Assembly (NCBI GenBank): GCA_905182985.1
Contig: CAJJDN010000040.1
Location: 60,674 to 124,673, forward strand
Direction: 5' to 3'
Length of the DNA: 64,000 bases
Origin: Paramecium sonneborni
Taxonomy: Eukaryota > Ciliophora > Oligohymenophorea > Peniculida > Parameciidae
Shown here: positions 37,606-50,516 of the stretch, piece after piece
Numbering within the stretch: the stretch's first letter is position 1
Layout of the letters: every line of letters begins with the position of its first letter
The notes under the pieces: generated by a model
The model's input: the letters and a program-made list of their open reading frames with translations, nothing else
What the model was told of the DNA's origin: nothing
Databases searched by the model: none
Made by a program: the position numbers and the translations under genes

Positions 37606-38597
37606 ATGAAAATTCAAAGAAGAAGCCTAGCTAAAGAAATCAAAGCATAACGACCATTATTATTCAAGTATCTATTGAACATTATCAAGTTAATCAGGAG
37701 CTTCTTCTATTTGTCCCAAAATGTACTCATAATAATTAAACGATTATAAAAATGTTGAATCCTTTATAAAACTTAGATAAATGAAATGTAACAAAAGTAT
37801 CTCATTACTTAATTGTTCTAAATAAATAAGTAGAATAGATGAATCTATAAATTAAGTTAAAAGTAATACTCAAGTAAATAGTAATAATCATAACGAAGTA
37901 AAATTAAATAAATAAATTTAGACAAGAATCATAGCTAGATAAGTGATAAAAGATTGCATATAAAAAAGAAAAACAAAATTGAATAGTGCAGATGAATCAT
38001 TTTAAAATTTGTATTTGCTTGAAGAAAAATCAGCATAAGAATACTAAAGTTCTCTAAATAAGCATATTGAAGATTCTAAACAATTCTAGAGTTCGATCTC
38101 GTTTAATTTAGAAAAACTATCAAGAAATTAACTCTATTTAAAGTTGAAAGATCTGTAATTATTATATTTGTATATAGAAACAAAAATTTAAATGCCAATC
38201 AAAAATAGGAACTTGCCAATTAAAAGTAGTTAAATTTAATTGATGTATTATTTATACTATAATTTAGATAACTTTACGAAGTACTGTTGAACCTAGTATT
38301 ACAGATATAAGTCCAATAACTATTTGTGATGATGCAGATAATAAAATAGTAAAGGATAAACTAAAAATATTAATATCTCCTCAGTATCATTAATAAAATC
38401 ATAGCAAAAGGTAATCAACTATCCCCTACTTCGCTAAACATTCTTTGAACATACGATTAAATTAAATTAATTAAAAGAATTAAGATAGTTAAAATGTTAC
38501 ATCAACAAATACAAGTAATATTAATTCGTTAATGAGAAATAAATCTCATCTCTATAGTCGAGAAATAAAAAGAATTCATATACATAGTGAATCCTGA
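37606..38597 (+). CDS. Polar, Asn/Ser-rich protein of unknown function
   Basis: Starts MKIQRRSLAKEIKAQR. Introns of 22, 23 and 23 nt (near 37659, 38155 and 38245) give a protein of about 300 residues to TGA at 38595. It is basic at the N-terminus and low complexity later, with no recognised domain. It is the third of three same-strand unknown genes separated by 24-93 bp. Confidence 0.58.
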
Positions 38598-38686
38598 TTA
38601 TTTTTATTTATCTAATTTTTTTTTTAATTTATTCTTTAATCTTTAATTACTTTACATATTTGACTAAAAAAATATATTATATAAAC

Positions 38687-41600
38687 TCAACTCAAATCGA
38701 ATCCAGATCCTGATTCTTTTAATGATTTTAATAGTTTTTCTCTTACAATTTCTTTTGAATTATATTCAGGTAAATCAATTCTATTAAAACTAATAAAATT
38801 AAATAATTAAATATTACCATGCATGAGCTTTAATAAAATGTTCAGAATTAAAATCTTTTGATATTGAAAACTTTTTAGGTCCATTCGGTCCTCTTAAATT
38901 TTTAAATCCTCCAAATGGTACTAAAGGACTTCCAGTTGAGAACATTAAAAAATCAGATTTTTCTGAATCAGTTAATGTTTTTAACACCTCCCAAAACCAT
39001 AAAACAGTCTAATTATTTTTATCGTAATTCACATATTCTGTATTTGCTTAAAGATCATCAACTAATTATTTAATAATAATTATTACCATCTACTGATGGA
39101 ACACCAATTATTAATTTCTATAAATCTCTCCAATCCATATAAGAAAAATACTCTTTTGGAATTATATCAAAGAATCCTTCTCTTAAAACTTAGATTTGAC
39201 CTTTGATTTCATCAATCATCAACTTTTTACTAATTACTTCGCAGATAAGTCTTTTGTGTTTTACAGTAACATTAGATTATAATGATAAGAATACATCTTA
39301 TAGTTTTATTTATTTAAGAGCTTCATCACTTAATTATTTTTTCTTGTTCTTTCTTATTAATCTTTTTTTTTCTCTATTTTCCATATCTTCAGCAGTTATA
39401 TCCTCTGATTTTTTCTTTTATTAAGAATCATTCAAATCTTAATTCTTTTATAAGAAATATTGAATCAAATCTTATTTAAAAGGAACTCCTTAATTTTATT
39501 TTTATTATTATTATTACTATTATTATTCTTCCTATTATTATTATTATTATTACTATTATTATTATTATTATTGTTCCTATTATTATTATTATTACTATTA
39601 TTGTTATTATTATTGTTATTACTATTATTATTATTATTATTATTCTTATTCTTATTATTACTATTATTATTATGATTATTATTATTATTATTATTATGAT
39701 TATTATTATTATTATGATTATTATTATTATTACTATTATTCTTATTTTGGTTAATCTTTTTGTTATGGTTAATCTTATTTATTTTTTTAGCCTTATTATT
39801 GTTAATCTAATTAATTTTGCTATTCAATAGGTTATTCTTACTTGATTTCTATTGGATTCTTCTCTAAATAGTCTTAGAGAATATCAGTAAAAATATACTT
39901 TTTATTTTATTCAATTAATTAAGCATATTCTTCTGGAATCCAAAATTCAAATAAATCTTTATATTGAACCTATGTCTCATCATTCATAAATTTAATAAAA
40001 GTATCATAATAACCTTCATTATAATGTTCTAAATCATCAAAATTAGGTTTCTTTTGTAGAATCATTTTAAAAATCGTTGGAATAAAATATACAGGTAACA
40101 GTAATCCATCATAAATACTTTTTGCTACGATTCTACCTAAAAGCCTATAATAATTCATATCTTCAGTAGCTTTTTTATTTTTATTAATTTTATAAAACCT
40201 TTTAGTAGTTAATTCAAATTTATCAGTTTGTAATATGTCTTTTACAAGATTAGTCATCCATTCCTTTCTTATTCCTCCTTCATCTTATCCTTTTTCTCCT
40301 AAATATTTAATTTTAATTTCACATCTTCTGAATTTATTTTTTTCAACATGCAAAACCTTTTCTAAAGATTATTATAATCTCTTCTCTCTTTCAACATTAA
40401 ATTCAATAGTTTCACTTTATCTCCCCCTTTATCTTTAATTAGGTTTTTCATTAATTTTTAAGGTTTCTAAATCCATTTCAAAAAAATGTTTCTTATTTTG
40501 AAAAGAAACAATTTAGCTCATTTTAAAAAATACAAAGCCAAGTGGATCAGTTTCTTTAAACAATTTTATAGGATTTTATGAATGACTTAATTTTAAATCA
40601 TAAGTTATTTATTATAATCTTTGATTAATTAAATAATTAATTATTCTTTTTCCATTAATACATAAATAGGTAAACAATTCATCAATTTTCATTTACATTT
40701 CATTCTCATTTCTTACTGATGAAAAAGATCGTTTTAAATGTATTGTTTATGTTTATAATAAACCAAATTAAAGAGAGTTGGTAGCTGAACCACTTAAATT
40801 CCTCTCAAAAAAGTTTGTTTCTGAATTAGTTTTTTCTGAATATTCTTAAGAATTCAGTTCCTCATGTACATTTTAATAAAGCCTTAAAAAACATTCCAAA
40901 AGTGGATATAGTTTTTTTTATAATAACTCTAATGATCTAGACCCTTTGTAATTAAAAATCAAAAGTAAGGTTTCCACAACGTTTAACCATAAATGATGTG
41001 TTTATCTAGTTTATAAAACATTAATGAATCTAGTTCTAATATCTTTTTTGACTTATTAGTCAATATCACTTGTAGTATCAACACTTTTACCTTATTAATT
41101 TAATTTATATTTCTTTTTATCTAATTAAATTTATTATCTAGTTTATGTTGAACTTGGTTTTATAACTTATTTATTAGTTTAATCAGATACCATTAAATTA
41201 AGATTTAGAAATCCTGTAATTGCAATAAAACATCTTTGAATAATATTGGGATCAGGAGTTTTTTAATTTAATTTTTTGATTATTTCATTTTCTGTATTAT
41301 TAAGTGTTTAAAATTGTTCAGGATCGTAATCTTTTATCTTTTCTCTTTAACTTGTAATTTCTCTAAGTTATTTTCTTTTTTTATCTAATTCAAAGTTGAA
41401 AATTTTTGATTATTAAATAATATATTTTGTTAATTCATTTATCGCATGTTCAATTTTTAATTTATCACTTGCATACGAATTCAAAATATTAATTATTTCA
41501 TTTGAATTTCCTTCTCTTAATTGTGGATTGTTAAGAGTTCTACATAGGGAAGTAATGATATCAATTTCAACATGAGAAATTTTAGCACTAATCTTTCTTT

Positions 41601-43708
41601 CCCTTTTAGATAATTATGAATTTGATTCATTTTCATCTAATTCTTCATTTATAGATAATAATGATTATTATAACTATTATTACTATTATTATTATTATTA
41701 TTATTACTATTACTATTATTATTATTACTATTACTATTATTATTATTATTACTATTACTATTATTACTATTATTACTATTTCAATTAATCTTCTTATAAT
41801 TTAGATTAATGTAATGCTTATATTTATTATGAATGTTATCTAATCGATTAAAATTATTATAATTATTAATGTTACTGTAAGATTGACATTTAAGAAACAG
41901 GAAATGAAGGAACTGGTTATTTAGGTTAAGGTGGTAATGGAGGTTACATTTAGATAATGGATACATTAGATGATTATCTGAATGGAGATTAAAATTCATT
42001 TGATTTAAATTGAAGTGATTTAAATGCAAATGAAGCTTAATCCCAAACATCTTAAGATTCTAAATTTTTATCAGTAAATGTCTTTAAGATTAAATCATGA
42101 AATTAGAGATCTTCATTTCTGCTTAATTAACAAAACAAATCGAAAATTTTACTTTCATCAATTCCACCATTAGATTAAGTTGCTTACCTTCTCATAATTT
42201 TATATAGATTTTCATCATCCCCCTTTTTGGTCTTATCTTTATTATCATCTGATGTAATCATAAGAGAACCTCTAATAATTTAAATTAAGTATTATAAGTG
42301 CAAATTGGTTTAATTGGCTAATAAAGGTGTAAGTAATATATCTAGAATAAATAAAATTTTTTTATACTTTTTTCAGTTGGTACATATGACTCAGAATTAT
42401 GAAATAATGTTATAAATGAAATGTTTTTTTCTGAGTAAATATTGATTTGATTAATCAAAAATACTAATGGATTTTCAAGATCATCTTCTTAAGTCTATTC
42501 ATCAATATTCTCTTCTTCTATAATAAACTACTCTTTAATTTATTAACCTTTAGCTAGATTTGCTTTTTCTCTTTTATTTAGAATTGGACTGATTTATAAT
42601 TACTCAGATAGTAGATCTCTAAGATTATTTGAAGGTATCTTTTAACTAACTAAATATAAAATTTTAAGTGTGAGTTCTAAATTATTTTTTTATTCTTAAT
42701 ATAATATAAGCAATTAAATAAGTAATTTGAATCCTAAGCGAGAACTTTTACTTATTTAACGTAAGAGATTAAATGGAAATTATGGAAAACTGTTTTAATC
42801 TAACAATAAAGAAATAAACATTTCTAAGATTATGTTATCAGTAATTTAAAGTTATTACTCATCAGGTTAAATTAACACTCTTTTTGGTATATCAATTAAT
42901 TTTGGTTAACAGGTAAGAATATCTTCTGGATGAATGAGACTTTGTAATTTAGCTTTTAATATTGCTTAATCATGTAAATCATTTGGCATTCCTGTAAGTA
43001 CAACTCTACTTTATAAAACATTACATGAAATTTAAGTTAAAATTCTTTATTATTATAATGATGATTCATTAATATTAATTGATAAAGAATTACCTTAATA
43101 ATCCTATTAAATTTGGTTGGGTGCTTAACCAAATTTAGAGTAAAAACATGCAGTTCCAGATTAAATTTAGAAATGATTTAATGATCCATTTAAATAATAA
43201 GATAAATAGTGTTACATTTATTCAACTTATTTAGTATGATATAAAGGGGATGATAATAGTAATCTATTTATAGAATGTATATATTCAACAGTGTATTTTA
43301 ATTAATTTTCATAAGCTTTAGAAATTAAAGATTTCTTATTTTCAAAATATTCATTTGAACTAAAATACAAACCCACGACAGAGGTAATCCAATTTTTGTA
43401 ATCATTTTATTAATAGATGATATTTTAAGTTGAAATTTTAAAATCAGGTAATTAGAACTGATAGATCTTTTAATCCAAATTACAAAAAAGAATATTTAAT
43501 TCTTTTTAGGGAAAGATATTGTGTTAATTTTCTTTATGAATTCTTTCTTCATCTCTATTGATAGCACATTTCGCCATAAAATCATTTTCATATGAATAAT
43601 AGTCACCCCATGAATTAATACTTGAATAATTAGCTCTATATTTGATTTGACAATTTTCAATTTATAAAATGTCTTAATCAGAATCTGAATCGCTTTAATC
43701 TTCATCAT
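38687..43708 (-). CDS. HECT E3 ubiquitin ligase, C-terminal part (UPL1/HUWE1/Tom1 type) with two poly-Gln tracts
   Basis: The catalytic lobe ends the protein: WFWEVLKTLTDSEKSDFL, STGSPLVPFGGF, then after a 28-nt intron KAHACFNRIDLPEYNS with the active-site Cys, ending GFDLS. Upstream are LGRIVAKSIYDGLLLPVYF and GEKGQDEGGIRKEW, typical HECT N-lobe blocks. Two large poly-Gln insertions are present: about 39490-39760 inside the HECT N-lobe, and about 41660-41780. Before them, an LTGMPNDLHDQAILKAKL block and an acidic YDEDQSDSDQD segment resemble the central region of UPL1/HUWE1. The 5' start is unclear: the frame stays open beyond 43708 into the helical gene upstream, so this may be the 3' half of one giant gene. 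Confidence 0.85.
39490..39760 (-). repeat. Poly-Gln microsatellite (TAA/TAG/TCA on the minus strand)
   Basis: A TTA-rich trinucleotide repeat of about 270 bp on the plus strand. In the HECT frame it reads as roughly 90 Gln with scattered Ser, because TAA and TAG are Gln codons here. It sits between the blocks FEFWIPEEYAQ and VISKKLMI..., i.e. within the catalytic domain. Confidence 0.85.
41660..41780 (-). repeat. Second poly-Gln microsatellite in the HECT gene
   Basis: TTA/CTA trinucleotide repeat of about 120 bp; about 40 Gln in the HECT frame, between DQLKQ and SLLSINEELDENE. Confidence 0.8.
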
Positions 43709-43762
43709 ATTATTTTTAATTGTTATTTTTTTAGTTATTCAAGTTTCTTCTAGATTAATACA

Positions 43763-43999
43763 ATGGCCAAATAATATCTTATTGATGTTCATCTTTAAGA
43801 GTTTATTGAACCTATGGATGCGAAACAAAATGTTAGGCTGAACCTTAAGTACTTTTAAAATTAGGATATAATTAATAACAAATCACTTAATTTTTTAGAC
43901 AATGAAGATAATGAAACTGAAATGAATCATTTTAAATACTCTATTAAAGTCTAAAAACATCACCAAATTTACCTAATCTGATATGTTCAAAATACACTT
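43763..43999 (+). CDS. Possible small ORF antisense to the HECT gene join
   Basis: MAKQYLIDVHLQEFIEPMDA... runs to TGA at 43997. It is acidic and purine-rich on this strand, which looks coding, but the minus strand is open throughout the same stretch in the frame shared by both flanking HECT-related pieces. Only one of the two readings is likely to be right. Confidence 0.33.
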
Positions 44000-46900
44000 A
44001 AGATTATAAAAATGGTTCCAATACTTTTGCTATAGTTTATTGATACAATTTAACAAATTGTTTATTCTCACATTCTCTTACATTATTGAGAGTACTGATT
44101 ATTTTAGGTACTATATTCAATTATGATCTCTAATCAGTCAATATCAATAAACAATTCTAAAGTGTTAATGTTTAAGTAAATAACACTAATAATTATAACA
44201 CATGATAAAACTTCTATATAACATTACTATTATCATAATCTATTCTTAATTCATTCAACAACAATTATAACACTTCCTGACCTAAACTTACACCATAAGC
44301 AAATGACAAAATATTAATATCACTTAAATAATTATGCATAAAATTGGAGAGTTTATCAATTCCTACCCATGTTAAATATTTAATTATAAATTCTAAGAAT
44401 GTTATCTTATTACTCTAATTATTCTCAACTTAAATTGGTAAAGATACCTTCAATTATCGTATATATAATATTAATTAAGGTATTTTTATGATTAACATCT
44501 CAATTATCCTTAACAATTGATCCCATCCATATAAATACATTCTATTATCATCTTTATATTAGTTTAATTTAATATTGAACACTTATTCAACAAATCTGAA
44601 ATTCTCCTCAAAGAATCTATCAACTGTTGCTTATGCTATAATATCAATCAAATTAATAAAATTAGAATTTAATTAAGGTTCTATTACATGATCCAATTCA
44701 AATTTAATAATGATATCAGTCTAAATTTATTGAAGCAATTCCTTCTCTTTCTCTTTTAATAATTTCTCTTATTCTTTTGTTAATTTACCAGTTGCCTATA
44801 AAATAGATTATCTCACTGTATGGGTTCGAGATAGTTCTGAAAACTTATCATTTATTGTAAGGCCTTCCTATTCTATTATTATCTTATAAACTAATGGATT
44901 ATTCACCAAAACAGGATGAAACTATAATAAATATTATAATGGGCATTCAATATATTTATGAGGAATCTGAATTTAATTCAATTCATCTAAATTCTTTATT
45001 TATTATGCATGCCAATCTATATGCTCATTCAACATTACCTATTTCAAAATTACTAATATCAAATCTTTTGCTGTTCTACTATCTATACCTATCAAATAAA
45101 TCAAATTTTCTAAAAATACTGGTTATGATTCCTCATATTCCATATGATTTGAATATATTTTCAATCCTAACAAAACTTATAATAATGATTAATTGTCTTC
45201 TTTCTGCTTTTTTGTTAACAATTTATACAACTTGCTCTAATTATGAAGACCAAAATTATTTAAACATTATAGTAATTAAGTAATTACCAATTTATCAGAA
45301 AACAATCTCCTCTATATCAACTATCTTAAGTAAATGCTATTTTATGTAGAATCTCTCTATTCTTTTAAACCTTTATTATTATTTATAAATATATCAATCT
45401 CACTTAACAAGTTATGAGTCTTTTAGGATTCCTCTTATAAATTGAAATTCACTATACATATTTATATCAAAAATTATATGTAAATTTCTATCTAATTCCA
45501 ATATCTTTCTATTAATTAATCATGCTTATTTTGTTAATTCATCACAAATCTTGTTAAATATTTTTATGCTTCCTATAACTCTTTACAGAATAATCGTAAT
45601 GTATTATATTTAGTCTCATATAAGATATTTAGATTATTTGTTATTTATTGGGCTTTTTGACATATTTATGTGTAGTTTAATTCTGAGGCATTTATTTGAG
45701 TTAATTCCTAATACTCATTTTAGCTTTATATTATCATTTAATCATTAATTTCCTAAATCAAAGCAAACCCTATCTTTATAATCTCTTAAAAAGATAATAC
45801 AAATTTTTATTCTTTTTATGGGTCTTAATCAATAAGAGCAACATTTTAGTATAATTTTTCATGTTCCTATTAAGATATTTATTACAGAAGTGCTAACCAT
45901 TATAAAGTATTGTTAAATTAACTCATTTTTTAATTCAAATCTTAAGTCTATTATGATTTAAAGGCTTAAAGTGATACAAATATTTAATCCAATATTTTCT
46001 AAACATGTTACTGTTTTTTAGCAATCGTGAACAAATATTCTAAAAGGTTATTATTAGATTTTTAATTGTTTAATTATTAATCTAAAAGTTAATTAATGGT
46101 TTCATCTAATTTCTATTAAAAATTGTTTATAATTGATGAAATTCTTTCTTATAATGTTACTTATGGATCAAATAATGGGAAATTTTGATTTAAAATCTTG
46201 AGAAATAAGTCATTGTCAATAACTGTTATAATATTTTAGTTTTATTCTTGTTCAACTAATCTTTTGGAATCATTTTAAATTTATTAATTATTTTATTAAG
46301 TTTCTGAATTTTCGCTTTTTTATTCAGATTCAAAAAGTAGATCATCTAAATCTTCTTCATCATCAGATATTCTTCCATTAAAAATCATTTCAAGAACAAG
46401 AGATAGTTCTGGAATTTCTACTCTTTGAATTGCCTTTTTAGCTAATTTTTAATTAATTCCTATTTCACATACTTTTTCTAAAATTCCCTTGATTTCTGGT
46501 CTATCAAAAATAGTTTACCTCTATTCATTTGTTTCATTTCCTTACAATAATTAAATAAGCTCTTTTTAAGCAAGTACTTAATCTTTCTATTCTAATCCTC
46601 CCAATTTTCTAAGATCTTATATTTAAATATCTTTAATTAAATAAAATCTTTAAATAAGTTATTCAAATAAATTCTTTAATTGACCTTCACAATTACCTTA
46701 AAGTAATGAATCAATCATTCCTCTAAGTAAATAAGTTTATGAAAGTATCAATTCATTAGAAACCTACTCTAATTATGATGGATCAATTATGCATTAATCA
46801 GAAATATAAATTTTATCTAAAAGCATTTTTCTAAAAAATGATTATTTTATAATATTATCTATGTGTAAATTAAAAGCTTCAATAAAACTAGGTAAAATCT

Positions 46901-49900
46901 TCTTAACAACTTCTTATTCTTTATTGTTATTATTTAATGATTATTTTTAAACATTATCTAAATATTTCATCATATCAATTAGATCTAAGTAAAATGATTT
47001 ATTTTAATAACAAATAAATGTAAATTATATTGGTTAATTTTATTATTCTAAATTTTGAAATAGATTTAAAAAAAACTTAAAGGATTTAAGAATGTCTTAC
47101 ATATAAGTAACATGTTAAATTAATTTTAATCCTTAAGACTCTTTAATTTATTAATATTTTTCTTAAAAATTGATAAAGAATAATTGTGTTATTTCTCCAT
47201 ATTTTTTAACGATAAATTCCTTTTATTCTACAGTAGCTTATAATTATAATTTATTAATTAAATCTACGCATGATTCCTAGAGAGGTATTTAATTATCTTT
47301 ACTAATCCTTTTTCTAATTTGAGAATCATCGTCATAACTATTCTAGAATCTTTAAATCTGTGATTTTGCAGCCATAAACATCATTATAGATTCATGAAAT
47401 CCAGCATGTTGTGAAGATAAGAAATAAATTTATAATAATTGAGCAATCAATAAATGAATATCTTAATGTTATACTCCTCCTTAACTAACACAAATCTTTA
47501 TTAAATAATGTATTAAATGAAAGCGACTTAAAATATAAAACCCTCTATAAGTCTAAGGAGATATATGTTTTATGATCTTTCTAAAAAAGTATTTATAACT
47601 CATATGAACTGATAAAGCATCATAATCAACTAACTTACCTATATCAATAATCTTTTAATCTCCTATTATCATATAATTCTAAGATATTAAATCTAATTCT
47701 TTCCATAACGAAGTAAATGGATTTATTTTATTTCTTTTGCATAATATCCCAACATAATGTTCAACATATTTATCTTTATTCTTGCTTCCTATCAGAATTG
47801 GACTCATAATGATTTTCTCCAAAGCATCAACAAACTTTTAATTTTTTAACAATGAATTGAATAACATGTCTTTTTATCTCTAAGCTTCTTCCAGTTGTAG
47901 TTCCTCATATCCTTAAAATTATCTATACTATGAAGATTTCTTCTCTGGTTGTAATTACATAAACAATTATAACAAAGCTTAAAGACTTTTTGAATATCCA
48001 TAAAATGATTATAATTTTTCTTAATTACTTACTATTTCTTCTATTTTATCTTTACTCAAATCAACCAATTGTGAAATTGCAACAAATGTATTTTCAATAA
48101 CCTTTTCTATTTACTTTTTAGCTTAATGACTTTGACTGTATAACATTATAATCTTTTTAGCAAAATCTTCACTTACTGTAGGATCATGTAAAAGTTCAAC
48201 TGATGGTAAATAGCATTTAATAAATATCTACTTTATTAAATTCTCTTATTTTTATTAATCCTTTTCATTAGTTGATGATAAAGCCAATGATATAGCTTAT
48301 TCATTAGTACTTATAGCAATCAATAAATTTATTATTGTTACTATCAAATTAGATCCTCTAGAACATATCTTCAATAGTTCCATAATTCTTTCAATTAAAT
48401 ATTGTAAATTATTATTTTCATAAAATTCTCTCACCCTTCCTGGATTCTCTCCCATATTTATAGCTAATAATGTTATTAAATAGATGTATAATTATTCATT
48501 TAATTAAGTTTTATATAAACTGTTTTCCAATATTTTATTTGACCAAATTTCTGATAACAATTTATGATATCTTTCAGGTACAGGCATCATAAATTCAGAT
48601 TAAGCATTTTATATTTAAACTTAATCAAATTCTTATTTGTAATAGGTTATTAATTAATTTAATAATTAAAACCCTCTAATTTGAAGTTAAAGTTACTATG
48701 ATTTACAACAATTACTTAAAATTTCAAGCAATCCTTAAATAATTTATGTTTCCAATTAATAATCTAATTATTAATTTTAATTATTTCCTGGAATTTCAAT
48801 TATTAAATTCACTGAATAAGACAATAAAGCATTCAAAATATGATAAGGCAATCTAGTTTATCCATCATCTAAAAACGATTTTCTTATTATTTAAACAATA
48901 ATGTTATTCCACTATTGATAATTAGGTTGTTTCTTAAAGATTTATGTAAATTATTAATCCAACAATTATTGAAAGAATATCTTTTAAAATTTTGGACTTA
49001 ATGAAAATTTAATTTCATAGAAACTACCTTCAGGAATTTAAAATTCATGTTTCCATTCCATTAAAAAATCTTGTATTCCTTAAAGTTCAAACAACCATAA
49101 GTTTTCTAAAAAATTACTATTATGTTCATAGAGTTGAATTTATTTGGATTTAATAAATTGAAGACTATATACTAAAATATCATTTAATGATTCTTCTTTA
49201 TTAATAGCTATCATTCGTATTAAAAGAAATAGAAAATCTTTTTAATCTATTAATCTATTAGATATATCCAACATATGCTTATTGTTGACTAATTGAAGTT
49301 CCTAAAAGACACACTTAAAATGGAATATATAATTGCTGATAAACATTTTCTATATTAATAATTCTGTTCCTGAATAATGACAGAGTAATCTAATGAAGAC
49401 TTAATCAAATAGTATGCTATCTTTCTACAATTTATTATCTTCAATAATATAAATAGCTTATTCATAAGGATTTTTAGTAGAATCAAATTACACTTCAAAA
49501 GAATGGGGAGGATTTTTTAAGATTTTACGAAGATTACTCATTTCTAAATATCTTTGATAATTGATCATATCATCAGATGGAAAGATGAACTTTAAAATGC
49601 AATGATCCAATTAAAATTAGAACAATTCTTATTATTCTAAATCACTTAAGTTATAAATGCTCTTTTAAAAGAATGCATTGATATACATAAATCTTAATAA
49701 TACTCTTTCAAAGATATCAACTAAAATTAATATATATTATATACTTTTAAATTTGCAAATTTTAGATGTATTTAAGGATTCTATTAGAAATTACATACAC
49801 TATATAATTTTGTAAATTTTTGATAAATCGTAATCTGGGTTATGGAATATCAAAGTTAACATATGCTCATAACTGAATATCATATCGACTTTCTTTAAAA

Positions 49901-50250
49901 TTTAAATGAATACCAATTTTAGGATTTCCACAAGTTCTAATAAAATCACAACACTATAAAGACAAATTCCAAATTTAAATAGAATCACATTCTCCAAGTA
50001 ATTAAATACATGGATTTTAATTTTATTCCTAGAATAAAGCAACTGCTGCTTCTAGTATTTTGTCTATGGTTTCACTGATTATTTATATGTATTTAGGATC
50101 TTGTAATTATTTACATTATGCAAAGTCTGAAATTCTATCTATTAATGGTTTAGTTGTAGTTTCAATCCAACTGTAATCTTCAGAATCATTTTGTTTTAGT
50201 CTTTTATATCGTTTTACCATGCTTTCGAAAAAAGCTTAGGGTATTCGCAT
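43883..50250 (-). CDS. Large alpha-helical (ARM/HEAT-like) protein, probably the N-terminal half of the giant HECT ligase
   Basis: Starts MRIPQAFFESMVKRYKRLKQ and continues for about 2000 residues of Leu/Ile-rich helices with no catalytic motif, like the DUF908/DUF913 N-terminal solenoid of UPL1, Tom1 and HUWE1. Clear coding blocks include KEKEKELLQQIQ, ATVDRFFEENFRF, YLYGWDQLLRIIEMLIIK near its 3' end. The frame of the last block, QSQVYFEHIRLGKFGDVF, stays open without TGA into the HECT piece. If instead a 22-nt GTA...TAG segment near 43939-43960 is spliced, it stops at 43883. Several short introns are scattered through it that I did not fully place. Confidence 0.7.
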
Positions 50251-50516
50251 GTTTAATTTAATTAATGAAATATACTTAAATATTTATAAGGTTATTTTTA
50301 TTCAAAATTAGTATTCAATGAGATACTTATAAAATTGTTAAGTTTAGTAATATTTAAAGAAAGAAAAGAATAAATTTATTATTTTAGTGTTTGTTGATTA
50401 AAATATGTAGTCTTTTCTAATAAGTATGAATTATAAGAAAATGTTTTGAAAATAGTAGAATAAATGTTTTCAATTATGATTTGATTGAACTTGAATATGT
50501 GTGTTTTTTTATGAAA
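50251..50516. promoter_or_regulatory. 266-bp AT-rich spacer upstream of the giant HECT gene
   Basis: Lies between the start of the helical/HECT gene and the 3' end of the DUSP-like gene, both on the minus strand. It must hold the promoter of the former, but no defined element is recognisable. Confidence 0.35.

Noticed and set aside
39460..39675. Poly-leucine ORF on the plus strand
   Set aside because: It is the antisense of the TTA microsatellite that encodes poly-Gln in the HECT gene on the minus strand.
41660..41780. Possible CRISPR or satellite array
   Set aside because: Simple trinucleotide microsatellite without spacers, in frame as Gln.
41781..42050. His/Asn-rich minus-strand ORF
   Set aside because: Wrong frame within the HECT gene; the real frame reads FQSPFRQSSNVSIIQ in the same stretch.
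44894..45283. 129-codon plus-strand ORF
   Set aside because: Shadow of the strongly coding minus-strand helical gene (KEKEKELLQ..., FEENFRFVEQ); its composition is hydrophobic and atypical.
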